DNA of 64,000 bases from Thermobifida alba (GTDB lineage Bacteria > Actinomycetota > Actinomycetes > Streptosporangiales > Streptosporangiaceae), in contig NZ_CP051627.1 in NCBI RefSeq assembly GCF_023208015.1, positions 682,001 through 746,000 of the forward strand. The letters are read 5' to 3'. Shown one piece after another: positions 42,521 to 51,036 of this stretch. Every line of letters begins with the position of its first letter. Within the stretch, counting starts at the first letter, position 1. Made by a program: the position numbers and the translations under genes. The notes under the pieces were generated by a model, which ran no database searches, was not told the DNA's origin, and saw only the letters and a list, made by a program, of their open reading frames with translations.

Positions 42521-42916
42521 TCAGACCAGCGGGCCGGTGGTGCGCAGCAGTTCGATCTGCCGGGTCACGCAGCGCAGGTTCTGCATGAGCACCAGGAGGT
42601 CGCCCTCCAGGCGCATGTCGCGTTGGAAGGTGGCGGCCCAGATGCCGTGGAACATCGGGGCGGGCGTCGGTCGGCCGAACTCCCGCCAGGTGTCGGCGCT
42701 GGCCCGGATGGCGAAGTCGTAGGCCTCCAGCGGTTCGGGGTCGACGATCAGGTCCTCGACCTTGCCCCGGTGCATCCGGATGAGGAACTTCTTCTCCTCC
42801 ATGTCCCACAGAAACGAACAGGAGAAATATTTCCCGTGCGCCTGGATTTCCGGGTCGGAATCGCTGAGTCGACGAAATTCCGCAACAGCGGATTCCTTGC
42901 TGGTCGTCATGGTCAT
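42521..42916 (-). CDS. SCP2-like small protein
   Basis: This 131-residue protein has the pattern of sterol-carrier-protein-2-like domains: a beta-rich centre (FSCSFLWDMEEKKFLIRMHR, then EDLIVDPEPLEAYDFAIRAS), then the helix/loop ADTWREFGRPTPAPMFHGIW, and a terminal helix with LLVLMQNLRCVTRQIELL. It probably binds a hydrophobic ligand or acyl-CoA and delivers it to the co-transcribed hydrolase. I chose ATG 42916 because GGAGG lies nine bases upstream; ATG 42931 and ATG 42910 are alternatives. Upstream is a short AT-rich promoter region. Confidence 0.72.
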   Translation of the reverse strand: MTMTTSKESAVAEFRRLSDSDPEIQAHGKYFSCSFLWDMEEKKFLIRMHRGKVEDLIVDPEPLEAYDFAIRASADTWREFGRPTPAPMFHGIWAATFQRDMRLEGDLLVLMQNLRCVTRQIELLRTTGPLV

Positions 42917-43245
42917 GGCGGTTGCCTCCATGCTGTCCAGGAGTAGCGGCTTTTGCGGGTCTTTATGGGGCCGAGTCTACGTCTCAGGTGTTCTGCGCTG
43001 AAGCCGAAAAACGTGGAGAATTGCCATTTGTGGCAAAGGATCAACTGATTTTTTGGACTCTTTTTGCGGTGCGGGCGGACTGCCCCGGGAGCCGCGGGAA
43101 GGGGGATGGCGGGGCCTCCCGGTGCTCCGCGGCCCCGGCGTGAGGAGCAGGGGACCCGGCGCCCTCCGGGTGGCCGGACGACCCGGAGTGGCCGTTGCGA
43201 CCGGGAGACCCCGCGAACCCAGCGGCGGGAAGTGAGGAGAGACCG

Positions 43246-43719
43246 ATGGGTGAGACCGAGATCGTCATCGAACCGGGCCACCAGGACATCGTCATGACGC
43301 GTGTTTTCGACGCGCCCCGCGACGCGGTGTTCCGGGCGCTCACCGACCCCGACCTCCTGGCGCAGTGGTGGGGGCCGAAGGAGTACCGGACCGTGGTGGA
43401 GCACCTGGACGCGCGGCCCGGGGGCTCCTGGCGGATGATCCACCAGGGCGACCAGGGCGACGAGTACGCGTTCCGGGGGATCTTCCACGACGTCGCGGCG
43501 CCCGAGCGGATGGTGCAGACCTTCGAGTACGAGGGGATGCCCGGCCACGTCTCGCTGGAGACCGCCGTCCTGGAGGAGGCCGAGGGCGCGAAGACCCGGT
43601 ACGTGGCCACCTCCGTCTTCCAGTCGGTGGCCGACCGCGACGCCATGACCGAGTCGGGCATGGAGGAGGGGGCCCGCGAGAGCATGGACCGCCTCGCCGC
43701 GCTCGTGGAGAAGTCCTGA
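43246..43719 (+). CDS. SRPBCC/AHSA1-type START-like protein
   Basis: This 157-residue protein has the AHSA1/CalC fold signature. It starts with DIVMTRVFDAPRDAVFRALT, then DPDLLAQWWGPKEYRTVVEH, the central GGSWRMIHQGDQGDEYAFRG, and a long C-terminal helix (MTESGMEEGARESMDRLAAL). Such proteins bind hydrophobic ligands, or act as polyketide cyclases or chaperone co-factors; here it is a stand-alone gene. ATG 43246 has GAGGAGAG upstream. It is divergent from the SCP2-like/hydrolase operon. Confidence 0.92.
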   Translation: MGETEIVIEPGHQDIVMTRVFDAPRDAVFRALTDPDLLAQWWGPKEYRTVVEHLDARPGGSWRMIHQGDQGDEYAFRGIFHDVAAPERMVQTFEYEGMPGHVSLETAVLEEAEGAKTRYVATSVFQSVADRDAMTESGMEEGARESMDRLAALVEKS

Positions 43720-43739
43720 ACGGACCCCGGCCGTGGACC

Positions 43740-44361
43740 GCTCCTCCGGGACAGGTCCTCCGCCGGATCGGCGAAGCCGTCGGCGAGGGCCTGTGCCGCG
43801 GCGGCCGCGTCGGAGCGCAGCGTCGGCAGGACGCGGTGCGCCCGTCCCAGGTGGGTGGGGGAAACAGCAGGGCACTGCCCCCGGTCCCACCCCCCGACAC
43901 CGACGTCGGCGAGGCGGGGCAGCACGTGGGACGCCAGGTCGGTGCCGCCGAACAGGAGGGCGAACAGCGCGGTGGAGGACACCTGCGGACTCTGGCCGCC
44001 CAGGATCCGCCGCCAGCTCGACAGCAGCGGTGAGAGCGCGACCACCACGGCGATGCCCGGCGTGGTGGGGCCGAGGAGCGCGCCGACGGGGACCGCCGGG
44101 AGCCCGCCGAGCAGAAAACCGGAGGGCCCTCCCGAACCGACAGCGCGATGGTGGGGTGGACGCCCAGCAGCGCGGCCAGCGGGCGCGAGGGACGGGGCGG
44201 CGTGCCCCAGCGCGTACCCGGCGACCACCCAGGCCACCACGGTGGCCAGGGGCCTTGGCCACCAGTCGCAGGCGTTCGCGCCGGTACTCCCGCCTCCCCT
44301 CGGGCGGTGCGGGCGCCCACGGCCGCACCGGGGAGGCGGCCCGGTCGCGCAGCACGGACAC
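43740..44361 (-). pseudogene. Degraded membrane-protein gene, several frameshifts
   Basis: Pieces of one hydrophobic protein appear in different frames. They are MSVLRDRAASPVRPW with a basic stretch, then PLATVVAWVVAGYALGHAAP, then LAALLGVHPTIALSV, then GSGGPSGFLLGGLPAVPVGA and a further helix with PGIAVVVALSPLLSSW. Frame changes fall at a four-G run (plus strand 44249-44252) and near 44175-44195 and 44128-44141. The end of the gene is not clear. I cannot name the family; helices of this kind occur in transporters. It looks like a decayed gene, or a spot of sequencing error like the one at 6-8 kb. Confidence 0.5.
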
Positions 44362-44391
44362 CCTCTCTCCCAGCAGGCGGCGGACGCGGGG

Positions 44392-44637
44392 TCAGGGGCG
44401 GGGGAACGTCCTGGTCCAGCCGTGTCCACGACGCGCGGAGCGTTTCCCGCCCGCGGCTGCGCGGCACTTCGGGCGGAGGCGGCGGACCTCGTCCGCCGCG
44501 CCTCCGGACTCGGGGAACACGTCCGGCCACGGCACGTGGGGGAAGCGCCACAGCCGGGAGCGGTGCAGTGCCAGCCCGCACAGCGTCTGGTTCTGCCCCG
44601 GCCAACAGGCGCGCGCCTCACCCGCGGGCAGCCGCAC
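44392..44637 (-). CDS. Small protein of unknown function, 5' end uncertain
   Basis: The 81 codons from GTG 44637 read VRLPAGEARACWPGQNQTLC, then GLALHRSRLWRFPHVPWPDV, and end HGWTRTFPRP. It resembles short actinobacterial hypothetical proteins with paired Cys. The frame continues upstream in a sensible way (TEPFVAASGRWTDEDG) for about 18 more codons, but no ATG, GTG or TTG is available there, so the true start may be lost. It sits immediately upstream of the broken membrane-protein gene. Coding is plausible; function is unknown. Confidence 0.45.
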   Translation of the reverse strand: MRLPAGEARACWPGQNQTLCGLALHRSRLWRFPHVPWPDVFPESGGAADEVRRLRPKCRAAAGGKRSARRGHGWTRTFPRP

Positions 44638-44866
44638 GCCGTCCTCGTCCGTCCACCGGCCCGAGGCCGCGACGAACGGTTCGGTCCGTGCCGCCCTGTG
44701 CGGACCTCCTCCCGTGCCGTCCGCCGCTACCCGCGTGCGGTCGGGGGGAAACCGGGGCGCCCCCGCGGGGGCGCCCCGGGGCCGATGCCGTTGACCGGAT
44801 GCGGTACGGAGGAGAACCGGAACACCCCGCGGGAGAGACGGCGGGGGGCATCGGCGGCTGGGAGGC

Positions 44867-45946
44867 TCAGAAGGTGAGGACGGTGCGTGCGCCGAGGGGG
44901 TTGTCGAGGTCGGCGAGGGCGCGGTTGACCTCGGTGAGGGGGACCCTGGCGCTGAGGAGTTCGTCGAGCTTCAGGCGGCCGTCCAGGTAGAGCCGGCAGT
45001 AGAGGGGGATGTCGATCCGGAACCGGGACGACCCCATCTTGGAGCCCTGGAGGCGCTTCTCCAGCAGCAGGTCGGTGGCCGGGACGCGGACCTGCACGTC
45101 GGGGCGGGCCACGCCCACGACGGTGGCGGTGCCCTGGGTGTCGAGCATCTGGAACGCCTGCTCCATGGTCGCGGCGATGCCGACCACCTCGATGGCGTGG
45201 TCCACACCGCCGCCGGTCAGCTCCCGCACGGCCTCCACCGGGTCGGTGGTGCCGGCATCGACGGTGTGGGTGGCGCCGAACTGCCGGGCGAGGGCGAGCT
45301 TGTCGGGGATCCGGTCGACCGCGATGATCTGCGCGGCTCCGGCGATGCGGGCCCCCTGCACCACGTTGAGGCCGACACCGCCGCAGCCGATGACCGCCAC
45401 GGTCTGGCCGACCTGGACCTTCGCGGCGTTGCGGACCGCGCCCACGCCGGTGATGACCGAGCAGCCCAGCAGCGCGGCACGGTCCAGGGGCATCTCCTCG
45501 GGCAGTTTCACCACGGCGCTCTCGTGCACGAGGAGCTGCTCGGCGAACCCGCCGAGGCCGACGAACGGCTCGACGGGCGTGTCGCCCTGGGAGAGCCGGG
45601 GCGGCCGGCCGGGCTCGCGGGAGCGCCGCTTGCGCTCGCAGTGCTGCAGTTCGCCGCGCATGCACCAGCGGCAGCTGCCGCAGAAGGCGGAGGCGCAGGT
45701 CGCGACGGGGTCGCCGGGTTTGACGTAGGTGACGGCGCTTCCCACGCGCTCCACGATCCCGGCGGCCTCGTGGCCGAGGATGAGCGGCAGGGGAAGGTCG
45801 TTGGCCCCCAGTTGCATGGTCCGGTCCGTGTGGCAGACGCCGGAGGCGACGACCCGGACGAGGACCTCGTCGGGAGCGGGCTCCGAGACAGTGACGTCCT
45901 CGATCACCAGATCCTTGTGGAACTCGTGCAGGACGGCAGCTTTCAT
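44867..45946 (-). CDS. Zinc-dependent alcohol dehydrogenase (MDR family)
   Basis: This 359-residue dehydrogenase is of the class that includes aryl-alcohol and mycobacterial NDMA-type enzymes. The catalytic zinc ligands are in VVASGVCHTD and LGHEAAGIVERV with Cys in the LLGCSVITG segment. The structural zinc site is CASAFCGSCRWCMRGELQHC. The NAD domain has AVIGCGGVGLNVVQGARIAG with Asp after beta-2 (AVDRIPDK), favouring NAD. It oxidises a primary alcohol to an aldehyde. It could serve the P450-led pathway at 49-64 kb, but it is 4 kb away. Its promoter is an AT-rich island like those in that cluster. ATG 45946 has GGGAGG upstream. Confidence 0.92.
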   Translation of the reverse strand: MKAAVLHEFHKDLVIEDVTVSEPAPDEVLVRVVASGVCHTDRTMQLGANDLPLPLILGHEAAGIVERVGSAVTYVKPGDPVATCASAFCGSCRWCMRGELQHCERKRRSREPGRPPRLSQGDTPVEPFVGLGGFAEQLLVHESAVVKLPEEMPLDRAALLGCSVITGVGAVRNAAKVQVGQTVAVIGCGGVGLNVVQGARIAGAAQIIAVDRIPDKLALARQFGATHTVDAGTTDPVEAVRELTGGGVDHAIEVVGIAATMEQAFQMLDTQGTATVVGVARPDVQVRVPATDLLLEKRLQGSKMGSSRFRIDIPLYCRLYLDGRLKLDELLSARVPLTEVNRALADLDNPLGARTVLTF

Positions 45947-45978
45947 CAACGCCTCCCCTGGGCTCGACTGTGAGACGC

Positions 45979-46010
45979 AGATAACAATATATTGCTTATT
46001 ATTAATTTCA
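45979..46010. promoter_or_regulatory. AT-rich promoter/operator of the alcohol dehydrogenase
   Basis: A sharply AT-rich island contains the perfect 10-bp palindrome CAATATATTG (45985-45994), flanked by ATAA and CTTAT to form a larger imperfect inverted repeat. It lies 40-60 bp upstream of the start, where a minus-strand promoter is expected. It is a likely binding site for a repressor and a natural target for Lsr2. Confidence 0.6.
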
Positions 46011-46152
46011 TAGATGGTTGCCCAGGGGTAGGGGCCCGGGGAAGCGGCGCGGACGCCCCGGCAGGAGGCTCCGGCCGGGGCACCGGACGCAGGGCGGAGG
46101 CCGTGGGCGGTGCGCCGGGGCGCACGACCCGGTCGCCGGGACGGCGGACCGG

Positions 46153-47913
46153 TCAGCGCGGACCGGCGTCCTCCCCCGAGGCCGTCGAGGTCCGGCCGTC
46201 GGCGACACGCAGGGCCAGCAGAGCCACGTCGTCGTCGTTGTCGGAGGGGCGGACGCGTTCGATGAGGCCCCGGCACAGGTCCGTGAGCGGGCCGCGCACC
46301 AGGTCGACGGCGTGGCGGCGCAGCGCGGCCAGACCCGCGTCGATGGAGTGCGTGGCGGACTCGACGAGGCCGTCGGTGTAGAGCACCACCGTGGACGACG
46401 GCTCCAGCGCGACGCCGGCGGTGTGCCGGTCGGTGAGGGGGTCGGGGCCCACCAGGAGGTCGCTGCCGTGGTCGAGGAAGCGGGCACCGCCGTCGGGGGT
46501 CAGCAGCAGCGGCGGCGGATGCCCCGCGTTGGTCCAGCTCAACGTCCAGGAACCGGCCGCCGTCCGGACGAGCCGGGCGAACACCAGGGTGGCCATGGTG
46601 GGGATGCCGATGGTGGCCAGCGCCCGGTCGAGCCGGGAGACGATCTCGGCGGGAGACGACTCGCGGTCCCAGGCGAACGCGCGCAGCATGCTGCGGACCT
46701 CGGCCATGCGGGCCGCCGAGCGCAGGTCGTGCCCCATCACGTCGCCCAGCACCAGGGTGAGCGTGCCGTCGGGCAGCACGAACGCGTCGTACCAGTCGCC
46801 GCCGACCCGGGAGGACTGCGGCGCGGGATGGTAGCGCGCCTCCAGGTCCACCCCCGGGACCCGGGGGAGCTGCGGCAGCAGGTAGCGCTGCATCGCCTCG
46901 GCCACCCGGCGCTGCTGCTCGTAGTCGAGCGCCAGCCCCGCCTGGTGGGCGATGTCGTCGACCAGCGTGATCTCGGTGGAGTCGAAGTCGCGGCGCTGCC
47001 CGGAACGTCCCAGGGTCAGCACTCCCAGCACCTCACCGCCCCGGCCGCGCAGCGGCGCGGCGATCGCCGAGCGCATCCCCGTCGCCTCGAACAGCCTCCG
47101 CTGCACCACCGCCATGTCCGAGTCCAGGGGATCGGTGTAGTCCCTGGAGCTGAGCCGGGTCACGGGCGCTCCCATCAGCACCCGCGACAGCGGCATCACG
47201 GAGTCCGGGGGAACCGCCGGCAGCGGTCCCTCCAACTCCTCGACCCGCACGTGCTGTCCGTCCCGGTAGTGCGTCACGGCGACCCGTTGCAGATCGCCGT
47301 CCTCGTCCACCAGGTCCACCACGGCCCAGTCGGCCAGGCGCGGCAGGACCAGCCGGACCAGTCGGCGCAGCGCCTCGGCCATCTCCAGGCTGGAGGTCAG
47401 CACCGTGGTGGTCGCGGAGATCAGGGACAGGCTGTCGGCCAGGGCCGCCAACGCCGCCACGTGGTCGCCGGACTCCACCGCGCCGAGCGCCTCGGACTGC
47501 TCCGCGGCGCGTTCGTGGAACAGCACCGCCACCCCGGTCGACCCGTCGGCCAGTTCGTACGGGGTGACCAGCCAGACCACCGGCAGCAGCGTCCCGTCGC
47601 CGCGCATGAACCACTTGCTGCCGCCGTGGCTGCCCCGCCCCCTGCGGAAGACCTTCATCAACTGGCACTGGGCGCGCGGCAGCGGGGTGCCGCCCGCTCC
47701 CCGGTGCAGCAGGTCGTGGGCGTTGCGGCCGACGAGGAACGCTGCGGACCGGGCCAGCAGTTCCTCCGCGTGCGGGTTGACCGCGACGATCCGTTCCTGC
47801 TCGTCGGTCACGTACACGCCGACGTCCAGTCCGGTCAGGGCCTTCTGGAGCAGCAACGGGTCCGCGACAGCGGACCCGTTGGGGTGTCGGCGGTGTTCTG
47901 TCCGGTGCGCCAT
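46153..47913 (-). CDS. PAS-GAF-SpoIIE protein phosphatase (PP2C type)
   Basis: This 586-residue sensor phosphatase has a PAS domain at about residues 20-140 (ALTGLDVGVYVTDEQERIVA). A GAF domain follows at 165-320 (SLSLISATTTVLTSSLEMAE, SAIAAPLRGRGGEVLGVLTL). A SpoIIE PP2C domain occupies 345-570, with metal ligands in RVGGDWYDAF, LVLGDVMGHDL and SDNDDDVALL. It should dephosphorylate an anti-anti-sigma factor in response to a ligand or redox signal. Unlike many actinomycete homologues it carries no C-terminal ATPase domain. ATG 47913 has GGAGAG upstream. No STAS gene is adjacent. Confidence 0.93.
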   Translation of the reverse strand: MAHRTEHRRHPNGSAVADPLLLQKALTGLDVGVYVTDEQERIVAVNPHAEELLARSAAFLVGRNAHDLLHRGAGGTPLPRAQCQLMKVFRRGRGSHGGSKWFMRGDGTLLPVVWLVTPYELADGSTGVAVLFHERAAEQSEALGAVESGDHVAALAALADSLSLISATTTVLTSSLEMAEALRRLVRLVLPRLADWAVVDLVDEDGDLQRVAVTHYRDGQHVRVEELEGPLPAVPPDSVMPLSRVLMGAPVTRLSSRDYTDPLDSDMAVVQRRLFEATGMRSAIAAPLRGRGGEVLGVLTLGRSGQRRDFDSTEITLVDDIAHQAGLALDYEQQRRVAEAMQRYLLPQLPRVPGVDLEARYHPAPQSSRVGGDWYDAFVLPDGTLTLVLGDVMGHDLRSAARMAEVRSMLRAFAWDRESSPAEIVSRLDRALATIGIPTMATLVFARLVRTAAGSWTLSWTNAGHPPPLLLTPDGGARFLDHGSDLLVGPDPLTDRHTAGVALEPSSTVVLYTDGLVESATHSIDAGLAALRRHAVDLVRGPLTDLCRGLIERVRPSDNDDDVALLALRVADGRTSTASGEDAGPR

Positions 47914-48039
47914 AAGGAACTCTCCGCGCGGGTGCGACTGTTCCCCAACGCTGCTCATCTGCCCCCGCCGGCGCGCCGTAACCTCGGCGGCCGCGGAGGC
48001 GGGAAGCGCTGTGCGCGCACCCGCCCCGCGGCCGGACCG

Positions 48040-48597
48040 CTAGCCGCAGTGGTCGTAGACGCTCACTCCGGACAGTTCGTCGTTGCCGACCCTGCCGTAC
48101 GGGAAGTTGCCCGCCCGGTTCTTCGGGAAGAACGCCGCCGGCTGGGTGCCCGGGGCGTGGACGTGGAAGTGGCCGCAGAACCCGTAGGACGCCCACGCGC
48201 TGGCCTGGTCGTTGAACCGGCGCGGGACGTAGTAGAGGCCGGGCTCGACGAAGTAGAGGTGCCAGCCCTCGCGTTCGGCGCGGGAGCCCCACGGGCCGTG
48301 CTCGGTCACGACCACGTAGGAGACGTGGTCGTCGTGGCCGTGGCCGTCCCGGCAGCCCCGGTGCCGCCCGTCCCTCCCGTCCCGGCAGTCCCGGCCGCTG
48401 GACGCGCTGGCGGTCTCCCGGGCCGGCTGCAGGCACTCGGCGTCCCCGAGGTCCCCGCCGTCGGGCACGAAGGTCACCGCGCAGTCGGGCAGGATCACCG
48501 GTTGATGGTCGATTTCGGCCGCGGCTCCGGACATGCCCGCGGCCACCAGAGCGCCGGTCAGCGCTCCGGTCAGAGCGATCTTGGTGAAACGACGCAT
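48040..48597 (-). CDS. Secreted protein of unknown function
   Basis: This is a 185-residue exported protein. The signal peptide is MRRFTKIALTGALTGALVAA followed by GMSGAAA and probable cleavage before EIDHQP. The mature part has four to five Cys, a hydrophilic Arg/Asp/His-rich stretch (CRDGRDGRHRGCRDGHGHDD) that could bind metal, and a C-terminal region rich in aromatic residues (GWHLYFVEPGLYYVPRRF, SYGFCGHFHVHAPG). I do not recognise the family. ATG 48597 gives the natural signal peptide. It is divergent from nothing and stands alone. Confidence 0.75.
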   Translation of the reverse strand: MRRFTKIALTGALTGALVAAGMSGAAAEIDHQPVILPDCAVTFVPDGGDLGDAECLQPARETASASSGRDCRDGRDGRHRGCRDGHGHDDHVSYVVVTEHGPWGSRAEREGWHLYFVEPGLYYVPRRFNDQASAWASYGFCGHFHVHAPGTQPAAFFPKNRAGNFPYGRVGNDELSGVSVYDHCG

Positions 48598-48709
48598 GAC
48601 TCCCCCCAATGTCACGTCGCTTGGTGAGTGTATGGTTACACATCGTGTCCGCTTGGCGCAGTCTTAGCCGCCGTGTCGGCTTTCGCTCGGGGAGAGCGGG
48701 AAGCCCCGG

Positions 48710-49675
48710 TCAGGACGGCGCCGGCGGGGCGGGGAGCAGGCGCAGCACCGGCGCGGCCCCTTCGGGGGCGGCCAGGTCGGCCCCGGAGACCACGACGAGT
48801 CCGGTCCCCGCGGGCGCCGCCGCGGCCTTTCCCGGGGGAGGCACCCGGCGGAAGTGGAACTCCGGTTCGGCGACGGCCTCCTCCAGGGTCGCCGCGGTCT
48901 CCGCCGGACCGGGCCGGCGGGCCACGGAGCGGCTGATGCGGCCCACCGCCCGGGTGAAGTCGGCCTCCGCGGCGGGATCGTGCGGCGGAGGCTCGGGCGG
49001 GGGCTGCCCGGGCACCAGCCACAGCGTCACCCCGGGCGTGCACAGCCCGGCCAGCAGCGCCACCGCGGGATGGCCGTGCGGATCGGGCACGTGCACGGCG
49101 GCGTCGGCCCCGGCGGCGAGCCGCCGCACCGCCGCCACCTGCTCCGGCGGCGGGTCCGCCCAGTCCAGCAGCTCCAGGGCCGCGTCGAGCGGCAGCGGGT
49201 CGTGTCCGGTGCGGCGCAGCGGCCAGCGGGGGAAGACCGGCGGCGGCCACACGTAGGGCAGGTGGTCGGGAAGGTCGCCGAAGAGCGGCCGGTAGTACCC
49301 GGGATCCTTGCGGAGCAGGGCCGAGCGGTGCGACCGGTGCAGGGCCGCGTCGCCCAGCCACGGCGGCAGCAGGTCGCGGGCGAACAGGTCCCCCTCCCGG
49401 GGGACGCGCCCCCCGGTGAACTCCAGCAGGGCGGGCAGCGTGGCGTCGGAGCGGCCCCGCCGGCGCCACTCGGCGCAGACCGCCACCCCGTAGGCCACCA
49501 GCGCCGGGACGAACCCGCGCCACATGGCCACGGCCGGGTGCCGCTGCCAGCCGTAGGCGGGCCACACCAGCGCGCGCAGGATCTGCAGGGTCTCCACGCG
49601 CTGCTTGCCCAGCCGGCGGTCGTCCAGGACCGCGGCGCAGGCCGCGAAGGTGGGAAGCGGCAGGAAGGTCTGCAT
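48710..49675 (-). CDS. MSMEG_6728-like protein (pyrimidine-dimer-glycosylase-like domain)
   Basis: This is a 321-residue protein. The N-terminal 145 residues match the MSMEG_6728 type: MQTFLPLPTFAACAAVLDDR, then RLGKQRVETLQILRALVWPA, then YGWQRHPAVAMWRGFVPALV, and HRSHRSALLRKDPGYYRPLF. This domain is distantly related to T4 endonuclease V-like proteins. The C-terminal half, Pro/Ala-rich with a Rossmann-like VTLWLVPGQ segment, is not recognised. A role in DNA handling is only inferred. ATG 49675 gives the exact family start. It is downstream of the ferredoxin-reductase gene on the same strand, 125 bp away, but probably unrelated to it. Confidence 0.8.
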   Translation of the reverse strand: MQTFLPLPTFAACAAVLDDRRLGKQRVETLQILRALVWPAYGWQRHPAVAMWRGFVPALVAYGVAVCAEWRRRGRSDATLPALLEFTGGRVPREGDLFARDLLPPWLGDAALHRSHRSALLRKDPGYYRPLFGDLPDHLPYVWPPPVFPRWPLRRTGHDPLPLDAALELLDWADPPPEQVAAVRRLAAGADAAVHVPDPHGHPAVALLAGLCTPGVTLWLVPGQPPPEPPPHDPAAEADFTRAVGRISRSVARRPGPAETAATLEEAVAEPEFHFRRVPPPGKAAAAPAGTGLVVVSGADLAAPEGAAPVLRLLPAPPAPS

Positions 49676-49800
49676 GCCCGACCCCCTACCCGGCCGGGTG
49701 CGGACGCACCGGCGTTCCGGAACGCCGGTGCCGCCGAACACGCCGTCCCCGGCTCCGCGGCCGCGGAGCCGGGGACGGCAGGCGGGCCTCCGCCGCAGGG

Positions 49801-51009
49801 CTACTTCCTGCGGGGCGGTGCGAGTTTCGCCTCGGGGTCGCGCAGCACGGCCTCGTCGGGGCGCGCCCCCGCCTCGATGGCCATCCGCGCGTCGATCATC
49901 TGCCGGGGCGAGTCGATGCTCAGGTGGGCGGTGAGCCGACCGTCGGGGGCCAGCCACGCCGCGGCCCACCGCGCACCGCCGTCGCCGCGGACGACCAGGG
50001 TGTCGTCGGGGCCGTGGTGCCCCACGTACTGGATCTTGTGGCCGAACTGGTCGCTCCAGAAGTAGGGGACCGGGTCGTGCACGGGCAGCGGCGTCCCTTC
50101 GGACGGGTCGTGCAGGAGGACACCCGCGACGGTCCGCGCCGCCTCCCGCGCGTCGTCCCAGTGCTCGACGTGCACCCGGGCGTTCCACCGCGGCGACCAG
50201 CGCACCGCCACGTCGCCGAGGGCGAGGACCCCCGGCAGCGAGGTGCGCAGGTGTTCGTCCACCACCACGCCCCGGTCCAGTTCGATCCCGGAGCCGGCCA
50301 GCCAGCCGGTGTCGGGGCGGACCCCGACGCCGGCCACGACCACGTCGGCGTCCACGTGGTCGCCGTCGGTCAGCCGCACGCCGGTCTCGGTGACCTCCGC
50401 GACTCCCGTGCCGAGCCGCAGGTCGACCTGCGACCACCAGGGCAGGAAACGCTCGCCCACCTTCGCCCCCAGGGCGGCGGAGAGCGGCGCCGGCCCCGCC
50501 TCGACGCAGGTCACCGAGCAGCCCCGGCGCAGCGCCGCGGTGGCGACCTCGGCGCTGATCCAGCTGGCCCCCACCAGGACCACCCGCTGGCCGGGCTTCA
50601 GCTCGGCCCTGAGCCGGGCCGCGTCCTCCACGGTGCGCACCGTGAACTGGCGGCCCGGTCCGGGCAGCCGGACGGGGGAGGCGCCGGTGGCGATGACGAG
50701 CGCGTCGTAGGTCACGTCGCCCCCGGTGGTCCGCACGGTGCGGGACGCGGGGTCCAGCGCGGTGGCGGCGACACCGAGGCGCAGGTCCACCGACAGCTCC
50801 GCGTAGTCGGTGGGGAAGGTGGAGTCGTGCTCCTCCTCGGTGAGCGCGGCCTTCGACAGCGGCGGCCGGTCGTAGGGCCGGTGCGGCTCGGCGCAGAGCA
50901 TGACCAGCTCCCCCTCGTACCCCCGGGAGCGGAGCTGCTCGCACGTGCGGGCGGCGGCCAGCCCGCCGCCCGCGATGACGATTCGTTCCATGGTCGTGGA
51001 TCGTTCCAT
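49801..51009 (-). CDS. FAD-dependent ferredoxin reductase
   Basis: This 402-residue reductase is of the putidaredoxin-reductase/BphA4 type. The FAD motif is ERIVIAGGGLAAARTCEQLR, and ATGASPVRLPG follows. The NAD(P)H domain has VVLVGASWISAEVATAALRR (here GASWIS rather than GxGxxG). GVLALGDVAVRWSP is the second FAD motif. The C-terminal reductase domain closes the protein. It should pass electrons from NAD(P)H to the ferredoxin encoded divergently, which feeds the P450 just upstream. The P450 gene ends 27 bp before it, so the two form an operon. Two possible start codons lie in an 18-bp tandem duplication. Confidence 0.93.
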   Translation of the reverse strand: MERSTTMERIVIAGGGLAAARTCEQLRSRGYEGELVMLCAEPHRPYDRPPLSKAALTEEEHDSTFPTDYAELSVDLRLGVAATALDPASRTVRTTGGDVTYDALVIATGASPVRLPGPGRQFTVRTVEDAARLRAELKPGQRVVLVGASWISAEVATAALRRGCSVTCVEAGPAPLSAALGAKVGERFLPWWSQVDLRLGTGVAEVTETGVRLTDGDHVDADVVVAGVGVRPDTGWLAGSGIELDRGVVVDEHLRTSLPGVLALGDVAVRWSPRWNARVHVEHWDDAREAARTVAGVLLHDPSEGTPLPVHDPVPYFWSDQFGHKIQYVGHHGPDDTLVVRGDGGARWAAAWLAPDGRLTAHLSIDSPRQMIDARMAIEAGARPDEAVLRDPEAKLAPPRRK

Positions 51010-51018
51010 GGTCGTGGA
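50983..51018. repeat. 18-bp tandem duplication over the reductase start
   Basis: The unit TCGTTCCATGGTCGTGGA occurs twice in a row, at 50983-51000 and 51001-51018. Each copy contains a start codon on the minus strand (CAT at 50989-50991 and 51007-51009), so the protein can begin MERSTT-MERIVI or MERIVI. It looks like a recent slippage duplication. Confidence 0.92.
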
Positions 51019-51036
51019 CGCCTCCCGCCGGCGGGG

